In this document: positions 49,124-57,915 of the stretch, piece after piece | Layout of the letters: every line of letters begins with the position of its first letter | How positions within the stretch are numbered: position 1 is the stretch's first letter | Assembly: GCF_002086795.1 (NCBI RefSeq) | Contig: NZ_MVIM01000004.1 | Location: 1-64,000 of the forward strand | DNA length: 64,000 nucleotides | Source of the DNA: Mycolicibacterium tusciae | GTDB lineage: Bacteria; Actinomycetota; Actinomycetes; Mycobacteriales; Mycobacteriaceae | Reading direction: 5' to 3' | Translations under genes and position numbers: made by a program | The notes under the pieces: generated by a model | What the model saw: only the letters and a program-made list of their open reading frames with translations | Told to the model about the DNA's origin: nothing | The model's database searches: none

Positions 49124-50209
49124 TCAAAGGCCCGCGCGGTCGGCGAGCAGCCGGCGATGATGTGTGCTTCCACCGAACAGCGCCTGGGTCGTCTTGGCGC
49201 GTCGGAAGTACAGGTGCAGGTCGTGCTCCCAGGTGAATGCGATACCGCCGTGCACCTGGATGGCGGAACCGGCGCACAGCGCGAAGGTGTCGGCGGCCTG
49301 CGCCTTCACCAGCGGGCCGACGATCCGCAGTTCCGCCTCGTCCGCTGCGCTCATTGCGGCGTACATCACGGCGGTGCGCGTCGCATCGATCTCGATCATC
49401 ATTTCGGCACAGGCGTGCTTCACCGCCTGAAAGGAGCCGATTGGGCGGTCGAATTGTTTTCGGGTGCAGGCGTATTCGACCGCCATCGCGAGACAGGCCT
49501 CGGCGCCGCCGAGCATCTCCGCGGCGAGTAGCACCCGTGCGATGTCCACCACCCGTTCGATATCCTCGGGTGACCCCGCGGACAGCGCTTCGGAGGGGGC
49601 TTGTGCCAGCTCCAGCCTGGCGACGGGTCGGGTGACGTCGAAGGACGGCAGGTTCACGAGAGTCACGCCCGGCGCATCGGCCGCCACCACGTGCAGGGCG
49701 ACTACACCGTCGGCCACCGCGGGCACGATGAACAGGTCCGCGACCGAACCGTGCAGGACCGGCCCGCATACGCCGGTGAGGACGGTGCCCCCCTTCCGGT
49801 CGGCGCGCACCCGTGCCGTCGCGGGGTCGGTGTCGCCATGGGCTGCCACCGCGAGTGCGCCGACCTGGTCTCCGCAGAGCATTCCCTTCAGCAACCTGCG
49901 ACGCTGCTCCTCGTCGCCGGCGCGGAACACCGCTTCGATCGCAAAGGTCGTGGCCGCCAACGGAACCGGCGTCAGGGCCCGGCCGAGCTCGGAGAACGCG
50001 ATCGCCGATTCGATCAGGGTGCCACCCGCACCGCCGTAGTCGAGCGGAACGTGTAGCCCCGGCAGCTCCAGCTCGTTACACACGCGCTTCCAGAGCTGCG
50101 GGTCATGGCCCGCAGCGGCGCGGACCATGACCGGCGGTGCGGCGTCACGGAGAAAACCGTTCAGTGATGCGCGAAAGTCGTCTTGTTCTGTGCTGTAACG
50201 AAAGTCCAT
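49124..50209 (-). CDS. fadE18: Acyl-CoA dehydrogenase subunit, FadE18-like
   Basis: About 361 residues from ATG 50209 (MDFRYSTEQDDFRASL), just past the fadE17 stop (50211). Acyl-CoA dehydrogenase fold: LDYGGAGGTLIESAIAFSELGRAL at the N-terminus and CTRKQFDRPIGSFQAVKHACAEM and IQVHGGIAFTWEHDLHLYFRRAK at the C-terminus. The order fadE18-fadE17-echA13 and the lengths match M. tuberculosis Rv1933c-Rv1935c. Adjacent unequal FadE pairs form alpha2-beta2 heterotetramers in mycobacterial steroid metabolism; the same is expected here. Confidence 0.88.
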   Translation of the reverse strand: MDFRYSTEQDDFRASLNGFLRDAAPPVMVRAAAGHDPQLWKRVCNELELPGLHVPLDYGGAGGTLIESAIAFSELGRALTPVPLAATTFAIEAVFRAGDEEQRRRLLKGMLCGDQVGALAVAAHGDTDPATARVRADRKGGTVLTGVCGPVLHGSVADLFIVPAVADGVVALHVVAADAPGVTLVNLPSFDVTRPVARLELAQAPSEALSAGSPEDIERVVDIARVLLAAEMLGGAEACLAMAVEYACTRKQFDRPIGSFQAVKHACAEMMIEIDATRTAVMYAAMSAADEAELRIVGPLVKAQAADTFALCAGSAIQVHGGIAFTWEHDLHLYFRRAKTTQALFGGSTHHRRLLADRAGL

Positions 50210-50210
50210 G

Positions 50211-51452
50211 TCACCGGTTCCCGCCTGCGGCCGCATGAGGCCGTGGTTCTTTGGGTAGTCCGAGGAGCTGCTCACCGATCACATTGCGCTGGATCTGAGA
50301 ACTGCCGGCGTAGATGGTGGCGGCGCGCGCGTAGAGCAGTTCGTCCATCCAGCAGGCCGCCGAGTTGGGTGTGCCCGCCTCTGGAACTATCAGCGCCGCA
50401 CCGTTGCCCGGACCTTCCGGCCCGAGCGTCTCGACGCCGAGGATCTCGGCGGCCAGCTCGGTGTGCCGCCTGAAGTACTCGCTCCAGATGACCTTGCTGA
50501 TCGCGGCGTCGCGGCCGGGACGCCGGCCGCCCAGCAGCTGCGTCAGACCGCGGTAGCCCTGGTAACGCATGATCTGGACCCGCGAATAGCACCACGCCAG
50601 ACCGTCGCGGATATGCGGGTCGGTGTGCAACCCACGCGCTCTGGCGAGGTCGTTCAAGCGCTCGAGGTCCCTCCCGAAGTCGATGGCCGCGGTGGTGATC
50701 TGCGCGCCGCGTTCGAAGCCGAGAAGGGTCATCGCGGTCGGCCACCCGCGGCCGATCCCGCCGACCACGTTGGCTGCCGGGGTTCGTGCGTCGGTCAGGA
50801 AGACCTCGCTGAACGAGGCATGCCCGGCCGCATTGACGATCGGGCGCGTGTCGACGCCCGGCTGGTCCATCGGCACCAGCAGCAGTGAAAGTCCCTTGTG
50901 CTTCGGCGCATCCGGATCTGTGCGCGCCAGAACGAAAATCCAGTTCGCGCATGCGCCTGCGGATGTCCAGATCTTCTGTCCGTTGACCACCCACTCGTCG
51001 CCGTCGAGCACGGCCCTCGTCCGCACGGACGCCAGGTCGGAGCCCGCCTCGGGCTCGGAGAAACCCTGACACCAACGGTCCTCGCCGGACAGGATGCGCG
51101 GCAGAAAGTGCCTCTTCTGCTCCTCGGAACCAAGGGCGATCAGCGTGTTGCCGATCAGCTCGATTCCGAACCGGTCGTTCTCCGGAGGTTCGGGTGCGCC
51201 GGCGCGGGCGAACTCCTCAGCGAGCACGACCTGTTCGATGACGGACAGGCCGGCTCCGCCATATTCCCTCGGCCAGGACACGGCGACCAGTCCGCAATCC
51301 GCGAGGATCTGGCGCCAACGATGTGCGAAAGTCTCCCGCTCTTCCGGCGGCAGCGCACCGCCGCCTGGCCAGCTCTGCGGAAGATTCTCGGCGAGGAACG
51401 TGCGGATCCGGTCCCGGAACGCCTCGGCTTGTTGCGGGTACTCGACGTCCAT
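50211..51452 (-). CDS. fadE17: Acyl-CoA dehydrogenase subunit, FadE17-like
   Basis: 413 residues: [51 protein letters not shown] (FAD/substrate loop), [22 protein letters not shown] and [32 protein letters not shown], the C-terminal FAD-binding signature. It starts 3 bp after the echA13 stop and ends 1 bp before the fadE18 ATG, so it is tightly coupled. Probable partner of FadE18 in the first oxidation of a CoA-activated side chain. In M. tuberculosis this operon is repressed by Mce3R (from memory). Confidence 0.9.
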   Translation of the reverse strand: MDVEYPQQAEAFRDRIRTFLAENLPQSWPGGGALPPEERETFAHRWRQILADCGLVAVSWPREYGGAGLSVIEQVVLAEEFARAGAPEPPENDRFGIELIGNTLIALGSEEQKRHFLPRILSGEDRWCQGFSEPEAGSDLASVRTRAVLDGDEWVVNGQKIWTSAGACANWIFVLARTDPDAPKHKGLSLLLVPMDQPGVDTRPIVNAAGHASFSEVFLTDARTPAANVVGGIGRGWPTAMTLLGFERGAQITTAAIDFGRDLERLNDLARARGLHTDPHIRDGLAWCYSRVQIMRYQGYRGLTQLLGGRRPGRDAAISKVIWSEYFRRHTELAAEILGVETLGPEGPGNGAALIVPEAGTPNSAACWMDELLYARAATIYAGSSQIQRNVIGEQLLGLPKEPRPHAAAGGNR

Positions 51453-51455
51453 CGA

Positions 51456-52352
51456 TCAGGGCCGACGCTTGGCCGCGGGCAGGATCTCGGGTGCGATGCG
51501 CCAGTCCTCGAGTCCGTAGTCGACCGTCCCGTAGGACAACTCGCCGCCGGTCACCTCGCTCCAGTGCGCGTGATTGAGCTGGTGGATCTTGAAGCAGGCG
51601 TCGAGCGCCGTCGAAAAGCCCATCGCGTCGACGGTCTGGTTCACCGATTCCTTGATCAGGAGGGCCGCGAGCGTCGGCAACTTGGCGATGCGGCGGGCGA
51701 ACTCGAGGGTGCGCTCGGCCAGCTCGTCGTTGGGGAACACCTTGCTCACCATGCCGATGGTGTGGGCTTCGTCGGCGTCCAGTGAGTCGCCGGTGAGCAG
51801 CAGTTCCTTCGCCTTGCGGGGCCCGAACTCCCACGGGTGGCCGAAGTACTCGACCCCGCACATGCCGAGCCGGGTGCCGACGACGTCGGCGAAAACAGTG
51901 TCCTCACCGGCGACGATGAGGTCACAGCACCACGCCAGCATCAGTCCGGCCGACAGGACCATGCCGTGGACCTCGGCGACAGTGATCTTGCGCAGATTGC
52001 GCCAGCGCTTGGTGTTCTCGAAGAAGTAGTGCCACTCCTGGCGGTTGCGTGACTCGACTCCGCCGTACGTTCCGCCGTTGCACTGGTAGGAGGGGTGCTG
52101 GTCGGGGCCTGGGGAGCGTTCCCGGACATCGTCGGTGGAGCCCAGGTCGTGACCGGCGGAGAACGACGTCCCCTCGGCCCGCAGCAGCACCACCCGCACC
52201 TCGTCGTTCGATTCGGCCAGCTCGAATGCGCAGCCCAGCTCGACGAGCATTCCGCGGTTCTGCGCGTTGCGCTGCTTGGGCCGATCGAGGGTGATGACGG
52301 CGATCTGCCCCCCGTCGATGACCTCGTATCCGATGTAGTCGAAATCCGACAC
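51456..52352 (-). CDS. echA13: Enoyl-CoA hydratase/isomerase family protein, EchA13-like
   Basis: 298 residues of the crotonase superfamily. Oxyanion-hole stretches: GTSFSAGHDLGSTDD and VHGMVLSAGLMLAWCCDLIVAGEDTVFADV. A larger than usual insertion, PGPDQHPSYQCNGGTYGGVESRNRQEW, follows the first. GTG start behind AAGGGAG. It is the first gene of the minus-strand operon, divergent from the luciferase-like oxygenase, with the conserved 96-bp module in between. It likely hydrates the enoyl-CoA made by the FadE17/18 pair. Confidence 0.9.
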   Translation of the reverse strand: MSDFDYIGYEVIDGGQIAVITLDRPKQRNAQNRGMLVELGCAFELAESNDEVRVVLLRAEGTSFSAGHDLGSTDDVRERSPGPDQHPSYQCNGGTYGGVESRNRQEWHYFFENTKRWRNLRKITVAEVHGMVLSAGLMLAWCCDLIVAGEDTVFADVVGTRLGMCGVEYFGHPWEFGPRKAKELLLTGDSLDADEAHTIGMVSKVFPNDELAERTLEFARRIAKLPTLAALLIKESVNQTVDAMGFSTALDACFKIHQLNHAHWSEVTGGELSYGTVDYGLEDWRIAPEILPAAKRRP

Positions 52353-52457
52353 GGATCACTCCCTTCTTTCGGTGCATCAGGCCGCGCGGCCGCTCGATCG
52401 CGGTGACCAGGCGTTTGGGTGCTTGACGTTGGCGAGATTACGCGGCGCGACCGCAAT

Positions 52458-52553
52458 ATGTCCATAGCCAATACGCGCTATAGAAAACTTCAGAGACGTA
52501 AATCACGATGCAAACTGATGCTTGCGCTCAATGATGTATCTTGCTAGTACTGT
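52458..52553. promoter_or_regulatory. Proposed Mce3R regulatory module A (echA13/melF divergent promoter)
   Basis: The 249-bp gap between echA13 and melF contains a 96-bp stretch whose reverse complement aligns without gaps to 61585-61680 (68 of 96 identical by hand count). Identity concentrates at the two ends: 20 of 21 around ACAGTACTA..CAAGATACATC (here 52533-52553) and 18 of 19 around GCGTATTG.CTATGGACAT (here 52458-52476). It is asymmetric, not a simple palindrome. The Mce3R link is inferred from the matching regulon. Confidence 0.75.
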
Positions 52554-52601
52554 GTTGTACATCGCAGTCGGCGGTACCGAAGCATCCCAGAAGGGTTGAA
52601 G

Positions 52602-53711
52602 ATGGAGATCGGAATTTTCCTCATGCCGGCACACCCGCCGGAACGAAGCCTGTTCGACGCCACCCAATGGGATCTCGACATCATCGAGCTCGCCGACCAG
52701 CTGGGTTACGTCGAGGCGTGGGTGGGTGAGCACTTCACCGTGCCTTGGGAGCCGATCTGTGCGCCGGACCTGCTGCTGGCGCAGGCGCTACAGCGCACGA
52801 AGAGGATCAAGCTCGCGCCGGGTGCGCACCTGTTGCCGTACCACCACCCCGTGGAATTGGCGCATCGCGTCGCATACTTCGACCATCTCGCGCAGGGCAG
52901 GTTCATGCTCGGCGTGGGCGCCAGCGGTATCCCAGGGGACTGGGCCCTGTTCGACGTGGACGGCCACAACGGTGAGCATCGCGAGATGACGCGTGAGGCG
53001 CTCGAGATCATGCTGCGAATCTGGACCGAGGACGGACCGTGGGAGCACCGCGGAAAGTACTGGAACGCCAACGGGATTGCGCCGATGTACGACGGTCTGA
53101 TGCGCCGCCACATCAAGCCGTTCCAGTCGCCGCACCCGCCGATCGGCGTCACCGGCTTCAGCGCCGGATCGGAAACCCTCAAACTCGCGGGCGAACGCGG
53201 CTACATACCGATGAGCCTCGATCTGAACACCGATTACGTGGCCACGCACTGGGATGCCGTGCTCGAAGGGGCGGCCCGCAGCGGGCGTACTCCCGATCGC
53301 CGTGATTGGCGACTGGTGCGCGAGGTCATCGTGGCGGAGACGGACGAGAAGGCGTTCCGCTACGCCGTCGACGGCATGCTCGGCCGCAACATGCGCGAGT
53401 ACGTGCTGCCGACCTTCAAGACGATGGGCATGACGAAGTTCTACAAGCACGACCCCGCGGTGCCCGATGCCGATGTCACGCCGGAATACCTGGCCGAGAA
53501 CACATTTGTGGTGGGTTCGGTCGAGACCGTCGTCGACAAACTGGAGGCCACCTACGACCAGGTCGGCGGCTTCGGTCACCTGCTCGTCCTCGGGTTCGAC
53601 TACAGCGAGGACCCAGGACCGTGGAAGGACTCGATGCGGCTACTCGCGGAGGAAGTCATGCCACGGCTGAACGCGCGCATCGCGAAAAAGCCGGCGGGCG
53701 CGGTCGTCTGA
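52602..53711 (+). CDS. melF: LLM-class flavin-dependent monooxygenase (MelF-like)
   Basis: 369 residues of the bacterial-luciferase-like family. Seen: EIGIFLMPAHPPERSLFDATQWDLDIIELADQLGYVEAWVGEHFTVPWEP, LLPYHHPVELAHRVAYFDHLAQGRFMLGVG and GERGYIPMSLDL. ATG 52602 is chosen (AAGGG six bases upstream) over the TTG two codons earlier. Length and position match Rv1936 (melF of the mel2 locus, from memory). It needs reduced flavin from a partner, and a flavin reductase lies three genes downstream. The second gene, a reductase-oxygenase fusion, follows 30 bp later. Confidence 0.88.
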   Translation: MEIGIFLMPAHPPERSLFDATQWDLDIIELADQLGYVEAWVGEHFTVPWEPICAPDLLLAQALQRTKRIKLAPGAHLLPYHHPVELAHRVAYFDHLAQGRFMLGVGASGIPGDWALFDVDGHNGEHREMTREALEIMLRIWTEDGPWEHRGKYWNANGIAPMYDGLMRRHIKPFQSPHPPIGVTGFSAGSETLKLAGERGYIPMSLDLNTDYVATHWDAVLEGAARSGRTPDRRDWRLVREVIVAETDEKAFRYAVDGMLGRNMREYVLPTFKTMGMTKFYKHDPAVPDADVTPEYLAENTFVVGSVETVVDKLEATYDQVGGFGHLLVLGFDYSEDPGPWKDSMRLLAEEVMPRLNARIAKKPAGAVV

Positions 53712-53741
53712 CGTCGAGCACGGGTAGGAAAGGGCACTGGC

Positions 53742-56270
53742 GTGGAAGCTCATCAGATCACGGTCCGATTTTCGGACGGCACGCAGAAGACGATGCCGGG
53801 ACGGCCGGACCAGTCGATTCTCGATGTGGCGGAAGAGCACGGCGTCTCGATCGTCAACGAGTGCCAGAGCGGCATCTGCGGAACGTGCGTCGCCACGTGC
53901 GCCTCAGGTGACTATCAGATGGGGCGCACCGAAGGCCTGTCGGACGTCGAGCGCTCAGCCCGAAAGGTCTTGACGTGCCAGACGTTCGCCGATACCGATT
54001 GCGTCATCGATCTGCAGTACCCGGCCGATGACAACGCGGCGCGACTGGTCACCGGAGAGGGTGTGGTGACCAGCGTGCAGCGATTGTCGGGCACCACCGC
54101 GATTCTGCGGATCGATGTCTCAGGCATCGACGACTCGATCACGTTCAAGGCGGGCCAATTCGCGCAGCTGCAGGTGCCGGGAACCGATGCGTGGCGAAAT
54201 TACTCCTTCGCGCATCCCGACGACGGCCGCACCGAGCTGGAGTTCATCATCCGGTTGCTGCCTGACGGCGTGATGTCGAACTATGTGCGCGACCGCGCCA
54301 AACCGGGTGACCGAATCGCGTTGCGGTGCAGTAAGGGCGGCTTCTATCTGCGGCCGATCGTGCGGCCCGTCATCCTCGTTGCCGGCGGCACCGGGCTGTC
54401 GGCGATCCTGGCAATGGCTCAGAGCCTCGACAGTGACATCGGGCAACCGGTGCACCTGCTGTACGGCGTGACCGCCGCCGAGGACCTGTGCAAGCAAGAC
54501 GAACTCGACGAACTCACGCGACGCATCCCCGGCCTTCAGCTGCACACCATCGTGTCCCGATCCGACGCCGGCTGGGACGGTCCCGTCGGGCTGGTCACCG
54601 ATCTGCTTGACGAATCCATGCTGAGCGATGATGGTCGGGCTGGCGACGCCGACGTCTACCTATGCGGCCCTGCACCGATGGTCGAGGCGACGCGAAACTG
54701 GCTAGACAACAAAGGTATTCATCGTATCGGTCTGTATTACGAGAAGTTCGTGGCGAGTGGGGCCGCGCGTAGGCGTACCCCGGCGCGCCTGGACTACGCC
54801 GAGCTCGACCTGACGCAGGTGCGACGTGACGGTCGCGGCACCGCCGTTGTCATCGGCGGTAGCATCGCCGGTATCGCGGCGGCCAAGGTGCTGACCGAGA
54901 CGTTCGACCGGGTGATCGTGCTGGAGAAGGACGGCCGTCACTCCCGCCGCGAGGGCCGGCCTGGCGCGGCCCAAGGCTGGCACCTCCATCATCTGCTCAC
55001 CGCGGGACAGATCGAGCTGGAACGGATTTTTCCGGGCATCGTCGATGACATGGTGGCCGAGGGTGCATTCAAGGTCGACATGGCCGACCAATACCGCATC
55101 CGACTCGGTGGCACCTGGAAGAAGCCCGGCACCAGTGACATTCAGATCGTGTGCGCCGGGCGCCCGCTGCTCGAATGGTGTGTGCGGCGTCGGCTCGATG
55201 ACGAACCCCGCATCGAGTTCCGTTACGAGGCCGAGGTCGGTGACCTCGTCTACGATCGCGACGCCAATTGCGTCATCGGTGTCGCGGTGGACCGTGACGG
55301 CGTACTGGATGTGGTGCCTGCCGAGTTCGTTGTCGACGCATCCGGGAAGAACACGCGCATACCCGAGTTCCTGGAACACATGGGGATCGGCGCCCCTGAG
55401 GTCGAGCAGGACATCATCAACTGCTTCTACTCCACCATGCACCACCACGTCCCGCCGGAACGGCAGTGGGACGACAAGGTGATGGTGATCTGCTACGCGT
55501 ACCGGCCTTACGAGGACACCTACGCCGCGCAGTACTACACGGACAGCTCACGCACCATTTTGTCCACGTCTCTTGTCGCCTACAACTGTTACTCGCCACC
55601 ACGTACCGCACGCGAGTTCCGCGAGTTCGCCGACCTGATGCCCTCACCGGTCGTGGGTGAGAACATCGACGGGCTGGAGCCCGCGTCGCCGATCTACAAC
55701 TTCCGCTACCCCAACATGCTGCGGCTGCGGTACGAGAAGATGCGCAACCTCCCGCGTGCCCTGCTGGTGGTCGGCGATGCCTACACCAGCGCCGACCCCG
55801 TGTCGGGGCTGGGAATGAGCCTGGCGCTCAAGGAAGTCCGCGAGATGCAGCTGTTGCTCGCCAAATACGGCGCGGGACATCACGACCTGCCGCGCCGCTA
55901 CTACCGCAAGATCAGCAAGATGGCTGATACGGCCTGGTTCGTGATCCGCGAGCAGAACCTGCGCTTCGACTGGATCAAAGGCGTGCGTGACAAACGCCCG
56001 TTCTATTTCGGTGCGCTCACCTGGTACATGGACCGCGTCCTCGAGCTGGTTCACGACGACCTGGATACCTATCGTGAGTTCCTCGCGGTCGTTCACCTGG
56101 TCAAGCCGCCCGCGGCCCTGATGATGCCGAAGGTCGCAGGCCGTGTGCTCGGCAAATGGGCGCGCACGAGATTGTCCGGTCAGCAGACGCTGATCGCCCG
56201 CAACTACTCCGACCGGACCGTGCCCGTCGCCGATCGGCTGGACCGTCCCGAGGAAATCGCCGTCGGGTAG
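53742..56270 (+). CDS. melG: Ferredoxin/NAD(P)H reductase fused to an FAD-dependent oxygenase (MelG-like)
   Basis: 842 residues, three domains. (1) Plant-type [2Fe-2S] ferredoxin, residues 1-95, with C41-x4-C46-x2-C49-x29-C79. (2) Ferredoxin-NAD reductase-type module, about 100-345, with RNYSF (flavin), VAGGTGLSAILAMAQ (NAD) and YLCGPAPMV. (3) A p-hydroxybenzoate-hydroxylase/geranylgeranyl-reductase-like FAD domain, about 365-842, with VVIGGSIAGIAAAKVL and VVGDAYTSADPVSGLGMSLAL. Domains 1-2 resemble the reductases of aromatic dioxygenases (BenC-like), here joined to their possible electron acceptor. GTG start behind AAAGGG. Size and order match Rv1937. The substrate is unknown. Confidence 0.88.
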   Translation: MEAHQITVRFSDGTQKTMPGRPDQSILDVAEEHGVSIVNECQSGICGTCVATCASGDYQMGRTEGLSDVERSARKVLTCQTFADTDCVIDLQYPADDNAARLVTGEGVVTSVQRLSGTTAILRIDVSGIDDSITFKAGQFAQLQVPGTDAWRNYSFAHPDDGRTELEFIIRLLPDGVMSNYVRDRAKPGDRIALRCSKGGFYLRPIVRPVILVAGGTGLSAILAMAQSLDSDIGQPVHLLYGVTAAEDLCKQDELDELTRRIPGLQLHTIVSRSDAGWDGPVGLVTDLLDESMLSDDGRAGDADVYLCGPAPMVEATRNWLDNKGIHRIGLYYEKFVASGAARRRTPARLDYAELDLTQVRRDGRGTAVVIGGSIAGIAAAKVLTETFDRVIVLEKDGRHSRREGRPGAAQGWHLHHLLTAGQIELERIFPGIVDDMVAEGAFKVDMADQYRIRLGGTWKKPGTSDIQIVCAGRPLLEWCVRRRLDDEPRIEFRYEAEVGDLVYDRDANCVIGVAVDRDGVLDVVPAEFVVDASGKNTRIPEFLEHMGIGAPEVEQDIINCFYSTMHHHVPPERQWDDKVMVICYAYRPYEDTYAAQYYTDSSRTILSTSLVAYNCYSPPRTAREFREFADLMPSPVVGENIDGLEPASPIYNFRYPNMLRLRYEKMRNLPRALLVVGDAYTSADPVSGLGMSLALKEVREMQLLLAKYGAGHHDLPRRYYRKISKMADTAWFVIREQNLRFDWIKGVRDKRPFYFGALTWYMDRVLELVHDDLDTYREFLAVVHLVKPPAALMMPKVAGRVLGKWARTRLSGQQTLIARNYSDRTVPVADRLDRPEEIAVG

Positions 56271-56316
56271 GCAGTAACGCCCACACACTGAACGTCAACA
56301 AGGAGAGGCGACTCGC

Positions 56317-57372
56317 ATGCCGCAGATTCATCGGATGCTCGACTGCCGGGGCACCAGGATCCACGCCGTGGAAGAGGGTGAGGGTCCGTTGGTGGTGCTG
56401 GTCCACGGATTTCCGGAGTCGTGGTACTCGTGGCGCCATCAGATTCCCGCGCTCGCGGCTGCCGGGTACCGCGTGGTGGCGATCGATCAGCGAGGCTACG
56501 GCCAATCGTCGAAGTTCCGCGTGCAGTCCGCTTACCGCATCAAAGAACTCGTCGGCGACATCCTCGGCGTGATCGATGCGTACGGCGAGAAGCAGGCGAT
56601 CGTGGTCGGACACGACTGGGGCGCCCCGGTCGCGTGGACGTTCGCCTGGCTGCACCCAGACAGATGTGCCGGAGTTGCCGGGCTCAGTTGCCCCTTCGCC
56701 GGACGTGGTGTTATTGCCCTGCCGGGCAGTCCTTTCGGAGAGCAACGCCCGAACGACTATCACCTCGAGATCGCCGGGCCGGGCAGGGTGTGGTACCAGG
56801 ATTACTTCTCAGCGCAGGACGGCATCATCGCGGAGATCGAAGAGGACCTGCGCACCTGGCTTCTCGGACTCACCTACACGGTGTCCGGCGATGCCGTGAG
56901 CGCCGCCACCCGTGCTGCCGAGGCGGAAGGGATCGATCTGGCGGCCATGGATCCGCTCGACGTGATCCGCGCCGGCCCGTTGTGCATGCCCGAGGGGGCG
57001 CGCCTCAAGGACGCCTTCGTGTATCCGGAGAAGATGCCGGACTGGTTCACCGATGAGGATCTCGATTTCTACACAGGCGAATTCGAGCATTCCGGCTTCG
57101 GCGGGCCGCTGAGCTTCTATCACAACATCGACAACGACTGGCACGACCTGGCCGAGCAGGCCGGCAAGCCACTCACCCCGCCCGCTGTCTTCATCGGTGG
57201 GCAGTACGACGTCGGCACCACATGGGGAGCCGAAGCGACCGAACGGGCCGAGGAAATGATGCCGAACTACTGCGGCACCCACATGGTGGCCGAGGTCGGA
57301 CACTGGATTCAGCAGGAAGAGCCCAAGGAGATCAACCGGCTGCTGCTCGACTTCGTGCACGGGCTGCGTTAA
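56317..57372 (+). CDS. ephB: Epoxide hydrolase, alpha/beta-hydrolase fold (EphB-like)
   Basis: 351 residues. Opens epoxides to diols. Seen: oxyanion motif HGFPESWYSWRHQ, nucleophile D100 in VVGHDWGAPVAW, and catalytic H329 in VGHWIQQEEP, with cap-domain Tyr in VWYQDYF and SFYHNI. SD AAGGAG before the ATG. It corresponds to M. tuberculosis EphB (Rv1938, also called melH). Placement after two oxygenases fits detoxifying or processing an epoxide made by them. Confidence 0.92.
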   Translation: MPQIHRMLDCRGTRIHAVEEGEGPLVVLVHGFPESWYSWRHQIPALAAAGYRVVAIDQRGYGQSSKFRVQSAYRIKELVGDILGVIDAYGEKQAIVVGHDWGAPVAWTFAWLHPDRCAGVAGLSCPFAGRGVIALPGSPFGEQRPNDYHLEIAGPGRVWYQDYFSAQDGIIAEIEEDLRTWLLGLTYTVSGDAVSAATRAAEAEGIDLAAMDPLDVIRAGPLCMPEGARLKDAFVYPEKMPDWFTDEDLDFYTGEFEHSGFGGPLSFYHNIDNDWHDLAEQAGKPLTPPAVFIGGQYDVGTTWGAEATERAEEMMPNYCGTHMVAEVGHWIQQEEPKEINRLLLDFVHGLR

Positions 57373-57396
57373 GGGCAAGGCACGGAAAAAAAAGAC

Positions 57397-57915
57397 ATGC
57401 ATCCCGTCCACTCACGCCAACTCGACGACGCGACATTGCGTCGCGTCTTCGGGTGTTTCCCGTCCGGGGTGATCGCCGTCTGCGCGAGCATCGACGGTGA
57501 ACCGGTCGGCATGGCGGCCAGCTCGTTCACCACGGTTTCGGTGGCCCCGCCGCTGGTGTCGATTTGCGTGCAGAACACCTCGACCACATGGCCGAGGTTG
57601 CGCGGGCGCGAGAGGCTTGGGGTCAGTGTGCTGGCCGAGCACCACAGTGACGCCTGCCTTTCGCTGTCACGCAAGGTCGGGGACCGGTTCGCCGGGGTGC
57701 GGTGGACGGAACTGTCCAAGGGGGTGGTGTTCGTCCACGGGGCCACGGCGTGGCTGGACTGCCGCCTGCACTCCGAGCTCCCCGCGGGCGACCACACCAT
57801 CGCGCTGCTGGAAATCTGCGAACTCAGCGCCGATCCGGACACCCCACCACTTGTTTTTCACGGCAGCCGGTTTCGTCGGCTCGCCGTCGCGGCAACAGCG
57901 GGGGAGCGCGGATGA
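57397..57915 (+). CDS. melI: NAD(P)H:flavin oxidoreductase (MelI-like)
   Basis: 172 residues of the flavin-reductase domain family (HpaC/HsaB type): RRVFGCFPSGVIAVCASIDGEPVGMAASSFTTVSVAPPLVSICVQNTSTTWPRL and GDHTIALLEICELS. It should provide reduced flavin for the luciferase-like monooxygenase. The ATG of the next gene overlaps its stop (ATGA at 57912-57915), so the pair is coupled. The upstream sequence is A-rich (AAAAAAAA) rather than a clear SD. Matches Rv1939 in length. Confidence 0.88.
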   Translation: MHPVHSRQLDDATLRRVFGCFPSGVIAVCASIDGEPVGMAASSFTTVSVAPPLVSICVQNTSTTWPRLRGRERLGVSVLAEHHSDACLSLSRKVGDRFAGVRWTELSKGVVFVHGATAWLDCRLHSELPAGDHTIALLEICELSADPDTPPLVFHGSRFRRLAVAATAGERG

